Origin: Cerioporus squamosus
Lineage: Eukaryota > Basidiomycota > Agaricomycetes > Polyporales > Polyporaceae
Length of the DNA: 19,924 bases
Direction of reading: 5' to 3'
NCBI GenBank assembly: GCA_022592435.1
Contig: JABYQS010000511.1
Coordinates: 1 to 19,924, forward strand
Shown here: piece after piece, positions 8,396-18,500 of the stretch
Numbering within the stretch: the stretch's first letter is position 1
Layout: each line of letters starts with the position of its first letter
Translations under genes and position numbers: made by a program
The notes under the pieces: model-generated
Databases searched by the model: none
Told to the model about the DNA's origin: nothing
What the model saw: only the letters and a program-made list of their open reading frames with translations

Positions 8396-10649
8396 ATGGC
8401 AGGAGGCAAGGTTGGTCGCCGGCTGTTTGAAGCCACTTGCCAGGTTCTCACTATATGGTTTCCTCATCAGGTCGACGATACTGTGACGAAAGGGAAGAAG
8501 CCCCTTTGGCAGGGTCGGAATGTAGGAAAGCTCATGCAAATGCTGAACGTTCCCATGGATGTCTCTTTTGAGGTGAGTGATTCTGAACGTCAGCGGCGTC
8601 GGTCATGGCTGGATCGCCTGATTTGTTGTTGTCAATCGCAAGATCATGTCGCACCTCGAACCAAAGGACATCCTACAGCTATCTCGCGTCTCGCGGGAGC
8701 TTAGGTCCATGCTGCGCTCGCCTACCTCGCGTCATATCTGGATGACAGCTCGCAAGAATACCGTGCCGCCTCTTCATGATCCTCCCGAGGACATGAGCGA
8801 GCCCCAATATGCGTTCCTCGTCTTCGAGCGGTTCTGCGAGGTAGGCAGTTATCTACTAGGTCGTATCCGGATCGCTGACTGCGCTGCCGTACGCGTAGAA
8901 TTGTGGGCAAGGCCGGGCTTTGAACGCCGACTATGCACTGCGTGTGAGACTTTGCGGCGATTGTTGGAGGACAGAGTACGGGTCTTGCTTCGCTGCGTTC
9001 ACCCATCGCTGAACAGGACAGCAGCACATTGAAAGGCACAGCTCTCTGCAGGTCTCTGGGGCTTAGCAAGAAGAAAGAGATCGCAGAGGTGCTCTATACC
9101 TTGACCCCAAGAGGAACTCGCACCTACTCTGGTATGACTTGTCCCGTCTATGGGATCGTTGTCTGAACGCTTTCATTGCAGATCAGGGATGGAAGAACCC
9201 TCTACTGGTCTTAGATCAGGAGGCAAAACACTGGTATTACAGATCGCAGTTCATGCCCGTCGCCAAAAAGTACCTCGCGCTCTCGGAGCCGGGCCAGGAT
9301 CCAATGGCGCTCAAGAGGTTCGTCGAGGAGCGACAAGCGGAGACTCTCGTCCGGCGAAATGTATGCTATTCCATATGTTTAAACTTCATGACACCGCTGA
9401 ACGTCCTCTAGTTCCACAGAGAGATGCTTCGATGGGAGTCCAAGAGAATCAATACGAAGTTTCATACAGGTGTCGATGCAGAAACTGAGCGGATCGCAGA
9501 GTGAGTATCACCTTGCAGTTGTTCTTCGGCTGTTTCTGAACGAAGTGCCTAGAATTCACAGCAAGCTCTGCGCGCTCGGGTATGACAAGTCAGAGTTCCC
9601 CAGATACAACCACGATTGGACACAGATGCTGGAACAACCTCGGAAACTGACGCCTCGCAGTACGTCCTCAGTTCTGTGTATCGTGGTCGAGCTGCGTGAA
9701 TCTAATTGTCTGCGCAGTATGGAACACGATTCGCCCGAAGCTCGTAGCGATCCTCGAGCAGCTGCGAGCAGAACGGGAAGCGAAAGCGTTCACACTCAAG
9801 TGGACTAAGCGGCGCGAGCAGTTGCAGGCGCACTACAAGAGGTTCCTGGAAGAAGATCGAGCAAGCGTCGAGAGACGGACGTTGCCCAGCCCAGCCGATG
9901 TAGTGAACCTCTCATGCATGAGAGAGCTCATGACCGCGGAGGAGCCGGATGTCGAACTGACTGAAGCTCGATTCGTCGCAGTTCGGGCTAGACTGCTAGT
10001 CGAAGCTGAGGAGTATCGTTCCCGAGTCAAGAGCGAGCTTGCAATAAAGCTTGCTGCTGCCCAGAAACCGATCCCGCACTCTTCCTCTACGCCTCGCAGG
10101 CGTCGCTGGGTAGCAGGCGCCAGTCTGGTTGCGAAGCTCAAGCAGGCTGACGAATCCGACAACGGTATGGATTCAGAGGAGGAAGACGAGCTACTCGAGG
10201 ATCCGAAGAATGTCTTCAAGTGCCGCTTCCAGCGAACCAAGAAGTGCCTTGTCAACATGTCCTATCTTGGACTTCTGGAGCATCTGCAGATCGATCACAA
10301 TGGATGGAACGTCGAGGACATCTTGGTGCCCAAGCCAGGCGACGCCTATAGTGGCCTAGATCCCGAGTTCGCCGAATGGCTTCTCTCTGCGCTTGGTCTG
10401 GGAAACGATGCGACGCACTCCGAACTCGATGAGCTTATGCGCTCTGGACGGCCGCAGTGTAGCTGTGGGAGGGACCCGATGCCGTCCTATGAGTCAGAAC
10501 CGAAGTGGATGATCCTCGGAAGACTGGTGCGTTTATCTCTTTGACATTGTATCACCCTTGTGGTGCCGTCGTTGCTCACTCATGCATCCTCCTAGATACA
10601 GCATTTGCCATCGTTCCAATGGCAACGACCACGGCAGGTAAACAAGTAG
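8396..10649 (+). CDS. F-box protein with zinc-binding modules, paralogue 2
   Basis: Tandem paralogue of the preceding gene with the same plan. Exons: 8396-8410, 8471-8572, 8643-8840, 8899-8975, 9025-9131, 9182-9360, 9412-9500, 9553-9659, 9718-10526 and 10596-10649, giving 578 aa. Exons 3-8 are 198, 77, 107, 179, 89 and 107 nt, identical to paralogue 1, which also fixed the acceptor at 9024. The F-box is at about 30-76 (LNVPMDVSFE, then HLEPKDILQLSRVSRELR, Trp). The Cys module is C104-x2-C107 and C124-x2-C127. A C2H2-like pattern follows, C460-x7-C468-x11-H480-x4-H485, then C-x-C (PQCSC). An acidic run (DSEEEDELLED) precedes the C2H2-like part. The first intron (8411-8470) is 60 nt with no stop, so reading through it is also possible. 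The C-terminus may instead splice at 10637 to 10706. The substrate is unknown. Confidence 0.85.
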
Positions 10650-11352
10650 GTGTCTCTACGAGGCGAAGCAGATCAATATCACAACTCACGCTTCCTCTCG
10701 TTCAGCCTCCAAGCAGTGTCGGCTGGAACCTCCGGAGGACACCACATTACCTTTGCACCGTTCGAAATTGCGGACACAGCAACTGGAAATGCAGGATGTT
10801 CGCTGATGTCCCTGCTGCCCCCTTGATGGTGTTGAGATGTGTAAAACTTGGCATCTGACATCGTGTATGTGCGTATACGATCCGTGCGCGAGCCGGAAGT
10901 TGTGTTACTGATTGGGTGAGCCATATCTCCACGTTAATATTCAGTAGAACAAGACGAGTCACGTTATCAAGTAGTCTCACTATGTAAGTAGTCTACCACT
11001 AGACCTCGCAGGTACAGTACTCATGTCGGTGTAGCCCGTTTTTTGTATGCGACGCTAACGTGCAAAGGCACTCCGCGAAGCCATGTCTCCTCCCAATGCA
11101 TTCGTTTGACTCTGTCGCCTCCACACTCTTCTTGAAGTGAGGGTGCGTCGGTGCTGACTCTCGGAGCAGTTGAGTGCGGCGGCTCCGGCCCACGTCACTG
11201 TGCGCGTGACAAGACGCGTGATGAACGCGTTACCCAGTGACGCGCCGATCGCGTATGGCAGCGGTGGCCACGGCGCCACAACTTCAAGCTTGTCCCTGTC
11301 CGTCTTCCACTCGTCTGCGCTCTGTCTTGTATACACGTCGGAGATATCCAGC
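10650..11352. other. Intergenic region upstream of MSH3
   Basis: A 703-bp gap. The left half is probably the 3' untranslated region of F-box paralogue 2, possibly with an alternative last exon (10706-10857) that encodes a Cys-rich end. The right 180 bp are the MSH3 promoter with MCB elements. The open frame upstream of 11353 (from 11170) is in frame with MSH3 but lacks conserved features, so I did not use its ATG. Confidence 0.5.
11214..11230 (+). promoter_or_regulatory. Paired MluI cell-cycle boxes (MCB) in the MSH3 promoter
   Basis: Two perfect acgcgt hexamers at 11214-11219 and 11225-11230, five bases apart, lie about 125-140 bp before the MSH3 start. A near match (acgcgc) lies at 11240-11245. 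In yeasts MCB sites bind MBF (Mbp1/Swi6) and switch on DNA synthesis and repair genes at G1/S. MBF control here is inferred. Confidence 0.6.
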
Positions 11353-14300
11353 ATGAGCACGCAGGCGACAATATCCTCGTTCTTCTCTCAGAAGACAAGC
11401 TCGGGACCTACCACACCGAGCGGGAAGACAGGCGCAAGGGGCATGAGAGGAAGTTCTCCTATTGACCTTACATTCGATTCCGACGAGGAAGGGTTAACAC
11501 CACCTCGCAAGCGGCAAAGGACGACAAGTAGCTTCTTTGGATTGAAGCACTCCGCCGCGCCGTCACCCAAAGCAGACACGCAGACTGCAAGCAGCGCCGG
11601 ACATGCTGAGCAATGGCGGTACGACCCTGCGTCTCCCGCGAAGCCTTCTCGGCCTGCAGACGACGAGAAGCAGCGCAGTGTGCACGAGAGGGCCAAGAAG
11701 ATTCTCTTGGGAGGTGACAATATCTTCAACCGAAGGAACCACTCGGACGATGCACCACACCCGTCGGAAGGAGATGACCTCGTGGGGGACGGCGATCCGC
11801 AGTCTGAGGAGGAGAACAATGCTGAGAAGAAGTTTGGTGAGCTCATGGAGATCTTCTCGAGTGCTGGTACGAAGAAGAAGGGCAAGTCTATTGCCAAGAA
11901 GGCGAAGCCACCTGCAGCGGGTCCTAGTCGCTCGAGGAGTCAGAAGGTGGAGGAAGTTGGACCCAGTGGACAGGCTTACACACCCTTCGAGCTTCAAGTA
12001 TGTTCTGCAGTAGCCGATGTTCGTCAATGTGCTGACTGCTCTTGCAGGTGCGGGAATTGAAGGCAAAACATCCTGGCACGATACTCATGATCCAATCTGG
12101 CTATAAGATGCTCTTCTTCGAAGAGGATGCTAAGGTTCGCCGTGGATATCACCCCCTGGGCTGCGACTAACAAGCACTGCAGATAGCCGCGAAGGAGCTC
12201 GGCATGGTCTGCTTCCCGAAGCGAAATCTCTTGACAGCCATGATTCCATTGCACAGACGAGACGTGCACCTCAAGAAGTACGTCAGCGAGCGACGAGCTC
12301 CGGGAGGGTCCGTGCTGACTGCATGACGACAGATTATTGTCGCAGGGTTACAAGGTTGGCATCGTTGAACAGACTGAGACGGCCGCGCTGAAGAAGGTCA
12401 GCGACAACCGCAACGAGCTTTTTGCTCGAGAAGTGACCAGTTTATACACCGCTGCGACGTACGGCCAAATGCGCTGTTGATACCTAGAGCCTTCCTAACT
12501 TCTCTCTGGCAGATATGTTGACGACTTGAATACGACCGATGAACTGGACGCAAACTCCGCACCGCCGATGATGTGCTTGCTCGAAGAACCACAAGGCGGA
12601 ATGGGTGCCGACGAACGCGTCTTGATCGCTATGGTTTCCATATCCCCGAGCACTGGTGACGTGGTATGGGACGAGTTTGAAGGTCAGTCTGGACTGTGCA
12701 ATAGTAATCATCAGACTAACAGGCCACATAGACAACCACATGCGCACCGAGCTAGAGGTATGGGAATCCGTTGTTCCTTATGTCAGAAGGCGAACGTGCT
12801 GAGAGTCATTTCAGACAAGAATGGTTCACACGAAACCGTTCGAACTTCTCTTGCCTGCTAAGAAGCTCAGCACCGCGACTGAGAAGATGATCAAATACTT
12901 CACCGAGTACGTTTCTTCTATCGTGCCGTTGCGCATCGAACATCCTGTTAACCCTTGTGCTCTAGGCACTCACACACCGAACATCGCATCCGCATAGAGC
13001 GGTTCTCGAAGCAGATGGCATACACGGACGCATTTGCCCTGCTCTCCAAGTTCTATACAGAGAAGCATGCAACAGCATCGGAGAGCTTCAGGAATGGTTC
13101 GTGCAGGTTTCGGAGCGGAGGCACTGCCAGGCTAATACTATCTGGCAGGTGACCTCATGGCAGCAGTAACGGACTTCTCCAAGCTAGTGGTTATCACTCT
13201 GGCACAGTCACTGAAGTATCTCACTGCATTCAACGTTGCCGACGCTCTGCGAGAGACCCGCTTCTTTGCTAAGTTCACCGAGCGAACGCACATGCTGCTC
13301 AACGCGAATACACTCACTAACCTGTACGAACACCAATCATGTTATGCGGACTAGACTCACGTCAGCCTTATCTTTTCCAGAGAAATATACCGTAACGACA
13401 CAGACTATACCGCAAAGGGTTCGCTCATGTGGATCCTTGACCGGACGTCCACTAAGTTCGGCGCACGCCTCCTGAGAAGCTGGGTCGGAAAGCCTCTGGT
13501 AGATCCCAAGTACGTCCGTCTATTTCCTACCCACGCCCATCTCTTGCCTCACCGCAGTCCACACTCATAGTGCACTCCGCGAACGCACTGAAGCAGTAGA
13601 GGAGATCCTGTCGAACAGATCCCCAAAGCTGACACAACTGCGCGAACTCCTCCGCCGCCTTCCCGACCTTGCTCGTGGCTTGTGCCGCATCCAGTACGGG
13701 AAGTGCACCCCGCAGGAACTCGTTACGCTGCTCAAGGCATTCCACAAGGTTGCCACCACATTTGCTCATCCGCATCCCAGCCAGCTATCGCAGTCGGCGA
13801 GCCTGAAGTCGAAGCTGCTGGCGGGTGTCTTGGACGCTCTTCCCAAGCTGAAAGACCCGGTGAGGGAGTTGTGCGAGGCCATCATCTTCAAGGAGGCGGA
13901 GGCAGGACGAGAGGACACGATGTGGACTAACGTCGAGGAGAGGTTCCCCGCAGTCGACTCGTTGATGGTGGTAAGACGTGGTTCGTCGGTTGCTGCAGCA
14001 ACTAGGTATTCACGGAGATTCCCCAAGGCAATATCAGTAGTTGAGTCAAATCTGCTCGAAGAGCTCAAGCATATACGCAAGGTCATTAAGAAACCCGCGC
14101 TCAAGTATACAGAGTGGAACGGCGAAGAGGTGAGAGTGTTTCGTGGCGCGTCTGCTTGCATCACAGATACTCATACTCAAAACAGTACGTTGTCGAGCTG
14201 GACAAGAGCGAGCGTCGGGACATCCCACCTACCTGGACACTCCTCTCCAGCACAAAGTACAAGCGGCGGTACCATACCCCAGAAGTCCGCACGCTGCTTC

Positions 14301-15598
14301 AAGAACGAGCGCAACACAAGGAAGCCCTTGCCGCGGAGGCCCACAAAGCCTTTCTGTCCTTCCTGGACGAGATCGTCGAGAAGCACTACGCGCTGCTCCG
14401 AGACGCGGTGAACAAGCTCGCGGTCACGGACTGCTTGTTCAGCCTCGCGCAGGTTGCCGCGCAGGAGGGCTACTGTCGGCCAGAGTTCGTGGAGCGACAG
14501 GACGGCGAAGAAGACGTGCTCGAGATCGTGAGAGGTCGCCATCCTATGATTGAGGCCATACGCACGGACCCGTTCGTGCCGAACTCGTTGAAGATGGGCG
14601 GCGACGACTCCAGGCACAAGGTCATTACTGGACCAAACATGGGCGGGAAGAGTTCCGTTGTGCGGATGACTGCTCTATGCGCTATTGTAAGTGAATTTGG
14701 AGTTGATCTGCTGGTAGACAGTGTGGACTCACATTATGCAGATGGCACAAGTCGGGTCGTACGTACCTGCTGAGTCCATGAAGCTTTCTTTGCTGGACGG
14801 TGTGTTGACGAGGATGGGTGGTAAGTACCCTCGGGGATTTTTGGAATAATATCTGATGTTGTTGTCTCGTAGCATCTGATGAACTCTCTCGCGGCCGCTC
14901 GACCTTCATGGTGGAGATGCAAGAGACGAGCGACATCCTCCAGATGGCTACGCCCAGAACACTCGTGGTGCTCGACGAGCTCGGCCGCGGTACCTCCACC
15001 TTCGACGGGGTGAGTGTGCACTGAACGTGTAAGAGATTAAGGGAGCTAAAGAGAGATTCCATGAACAGATGGCCATCGCGGGAGCTGTGCTGCAGCATCT
15101 CGTCCAGAACGTCAAGTGCAAGACGCTCTTCATCACGCACTACCCTCAGGTCGCCACCGACCTGGAGCGCATGTTCCCGTCCGATGTGGGTAACATGCAC
15201 ATGGGCTTCACGGAGGAGACGCGGATCGACGGCACCAGGGAGGTCACCTTCCTGTACAGACTGGAGCGCGGACTTGTCACGGAGTCGTTCGGTGTCGAGT
15301 GCGCACGGCTTGCAGGTCTTCCGGAATCGGTGCTTCAAGTCGCCAGTGGCAAGGCTGCGAACATGAAGCAGGTCATCGAGGAGCGGTTAAGACGGACAAA
15401 GTGAGTGCTTCTCTGCCTCAGCTGTGTTCTCATATGAACCTCGGGAGCAGGCTACGCAAGTGCGCGCAATTCGTTCAGCAATGCCTTGCAAGCGGCGCTC
15501 ACGTCGTAGAGCGGCACTCCGCATTACATGACCTGAGGGATCTTGTGGAGTCAATATCTGTGCTATCTACGAGCGAACAGTCTATCCGAGACGGCTAG
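11353..15598 (+). CDS. MSH3: DNA mismatch repair protein Msh3 (MutS-beta subunit)
   Basis: With Msh2, Msh3 forms MutS-beta, which recognises insertion/deletion loops in nuclear DNA. There are 17 exons: 11353-11997, 12048-12134, 12183-12277, 12333-12458, 12513-12682, 12732-12757, 12815-12906, 12966-13096, 13149-13323, 13381-13509, 13571-13970, 14028-14129, 14186-14686, 14742-14820, 14873-15009, 15069-15400 and 15451-15598, giving 1124 aa, the usual Msh3 length. A PCNA-binding PIP box, QATISSFF, is at 4-11, then a disordered linker to about 205. The mismatch-binding domain starts TPFELQ and has [11 protein letters not shown], the Msh3 form, without the Phe-x-Glu of Msh6. It continues [17 protein letters not shown]. 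Walker [10 protein letters not shown], is at 875-883; STFMVEM at 929-935; Walker [14 protein letters not shown], around D954/E955; and the ITHYP switch follows. The start was chosen because the PIP box follows it at once. Confidence 0.95.
15595..15598. other. Shared stop palindrome of MSH3 and POL5
   Basis: The tetranucleotide ctag supplies the MSH3 TAG on the plus strand (15596-15598) and the POL5 TAG on the minus strand (15597-15595). The two coding regions therefore overlap tail to tail by four bases, and each mRNA's 3' untranslated region must lie over the other gene's coding sequence. Confidence 0.85.
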
Positions 15599-18500
15599 CC
15601 GGACTTGGCCTTCTTTGCCTTTTTGTGCTTCGCCTTCTTCCCACTCTCCTTTGCGTCACCCTCGCCGTCTACCCCTGCATCCTCAGCTTTCCTCTTGATA
15701 GCAGTAGCCTTAGCTTTCTGATTGCTCTTGTCTGTAGCTTTCGACCCCGCTTTGTCATCTTGTAGAAGCTGAATGATCTGCTTGCACATCGCCTGCAGCC
15801 CGACGGATGCCTTGAAACGGTCACTTGAAGCGAGGTTGGCAGAAACTTCGGACCACTTGGAGGGCTCCCAAGCGGAGGACAGCTCCGCGTCGTTCTGAGC
15901 GACGCGCTTGCTTTGGCGGACGGCCACTAATGCGAGCTTGAGGATGTCCTTGGCCTGCGCGGGTTGAACCGACGCTGTGCCCGTGCCGGAGCACGCTTTC
16001 GACAGCGTCTCAAGAATGGCTTTGCGGAGTTTTGGTACGAACGCCAGTACTTCCGCCTTGCAGTCACCCTGTTATCCGTGAGTAACACGTAAGGAGGACG
16101 AACGAATGCTCTACACATACAATGGCCGGGAGCTGATTGACGAGTGTCTGGAGGAGATGGAAGGCTTGCATTTGTCGGTAGACGTTAAGCGCATCTTCAG
16201 ACGCTTTGACAAGGTCGTCGCGGAGACCCCACGCTGCTTGGGGATGCCTCTTCACGAAGTCATCGAAGAACGCGGTGTTGAGCTTGGACGATTTGCGAGC
16301 GACGAAGTCGTGCAATGACTCCCGGTAAGCTTTCTGCACCGGTTCCACGGCATTGGCATGCAGGAGAACCTTCGCCAAATACACGCTGCACTGATTCAGC
16401 GTAGTCAGCACGTCCGAAGTCGACGCCTTCCGAGCGAGTTCGTGCAGCTCCTCAAGAGTCTTCGCTGCGTCCTCGGCCGCTACGGACGTCGGGATGTCCT
16501 TCGACTTGCCGATCCGGTTCCGCAGGATACCCGTCGCCTTGTCAGAGAGCTGCCTCTCGTCAGGTCCCGTACCGACGATCAGCTCGACGAGCGGCATGAT
16601 GAGGCGGACGATCAGGGGGCTCGTTGGCTGTTTTTTGACATAGATGTCAATGAGGTCGAGCACGCGATTCTTGAAGTGCGTCGCCTCCCTCTGCGCATCG
16701 ACGTCTACACGCAGCGTGAGCACACAAGCCAAATACGGGGAGACCAACGCTAAAACACTTGCCTTTTCGGTGCCCCTTCTCGGCGGCGCGCGCCTTGAAG
16801 GCCGCGGCGAGCTTGTCGTCGATAGCGAGCATCTGGTCGTCGTCCATCAGATCCTCCTCCGATTCGTCGTCGGAGTCACCCGTCGCCGCTGAGATACCGT
16901 TGACGCGCAGTGCTTCCTCGATCTTGCGCCGGAGCTCTAGGTCGGCCTCCTCGTCCGCCTCTTCCTCGTCCTCGTCCTCTTCTTCGCCAGCGGAGGAGGA
17001 TGATGACGACGAAGACCCCTCGTCATCCTCTGCATCATCGTCTTCGTTATCTTCCGCGTCTTCCATCTCCACATCCTCGTCGTCGTCGTCGGCCATGAGC
17101 TCTTCAGGATCGCGGCGCTCCAATTGCTGTAAAGAATTCGCCGAGGTAGATAAGCTACTGCCGCGCGCACACGCCCCAGCAGGCAGGCCCAGCCGCGGAA
17201 AGAACTCACGGTGAGAATGAGATCAATCGTGCTCTCCTGCACAGAGCCCGACAGCAACGCGAAGACCTGATTGGCCGCGGCGCGCAGATATGCCGTGCCC
17301 TTCTCCAGGAAGCCGATGACGGTGTCGACGAGAACGTCGACGGGCTCGGGAAGTTCCTTGTCCTTGCCCTTGTCTTCGCTCATTGACTTGCGGCCCTTCT
17401 TTCCCTTCTTGTTCTCGGCGGGAAAAAGGCGTGAGGCCCCGTCAATGCAGTTCTGTGAGATAGACTATATTCTAGTGGCGGTACCGAGGAGGGTGACGTA
17501 GCGCACTCACCTCGAGCGTTTCTGGACCTGCCTCGTCGTCATCGGTGCAGTAGTCGTGCACCAGCGTGGCTGCAAGAAGAAGCTCGACTCCCCGTGCTTC
17601 CTCCCGACGGTCCTCGGAAGCCTGCATGTAGGTCCTCAGTATCCAGTGGTTATTGACATGGACTTGGAGCACGTACGTCCTTGAGTCGTGAAATGATCTG
17701 GCGGGCCTTCTGGCGCTGCTCCACCTCTTCCTCTTCAGGCTCGTTGAGCGGCCGGACATGCTTCGTATCCTTTTCAAGCTCCTCAATCGTCGCCAGCACT
17801 CGGGACACCCAAAACCTTCCGTCAGAGGCGACCGCAGGGACCTTGGTCGCCTTGCTATCTCCTGTCCGCAGCCGGTCAATCTCCATCGCGACTCTATCGC
17901 ATCGCAAAAACACAGAAACGTACCTTTGATAACAGTGGTTTGGCCTGTCAGATCGGCCAAGCACGCCAGCAGCCGCTCACGGCAGTTCTTCCGCAATTCC
18001 TCCGAGAAAGCGGGCTTGGGAATGCTGCGCAGCTAAGGGGCAGAAAGAACGCGTCCGGGGTCAGTAATCTGCGATCTCTCGTCCACGCACGAGGAGGAGG
18101 AGAGCGCACATCTACCCCGAGGCCACGGACGCGGGGATGGAAGGGGTATCTAAACTTACCGCGGTGATAGCTCCCTTCTCCGACTTCTTCGCGATTATGA
18201 AAAGCCCGTGGACGGCGAGCCAGTCGAGGATCGTCTGTATCCACGCATCGCTCTTGGGAACCGCCCCGTTGCGGATGAGTGCGCTGAGTTGGTCGATGAT
18301 CCACCCGCGGCGCGTGTTCAGAGCCTGGATATCTGCCTCCGCCCTGTGCAGTTACAAGAATAGCGCCAGACGAATCGATATGAGTGATCAGCGATGCCCG
18401 AAACAAGATGCACGAGAGAACGCGAGACCGCTGTACGTACTCTGCGGAAGCGGAAGGCTCTTCGTCGACCTGTTTGAGCAGGTAGTCGATGTAGCTCTGA

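Noticed and set aside
11170..11352. Upstream in-frame ATG for MSH3
   Set aside because: It would place about 60 unconserved residues before the PIP box and cover the MCB promoter elements; Msh3 proteins normally carry the PIP box at the very N-terminus.
16759..17214. Ser-rich plus-strand frame
   Set aside because: Antisense of the Asp/Glu-rich segment of POL5.
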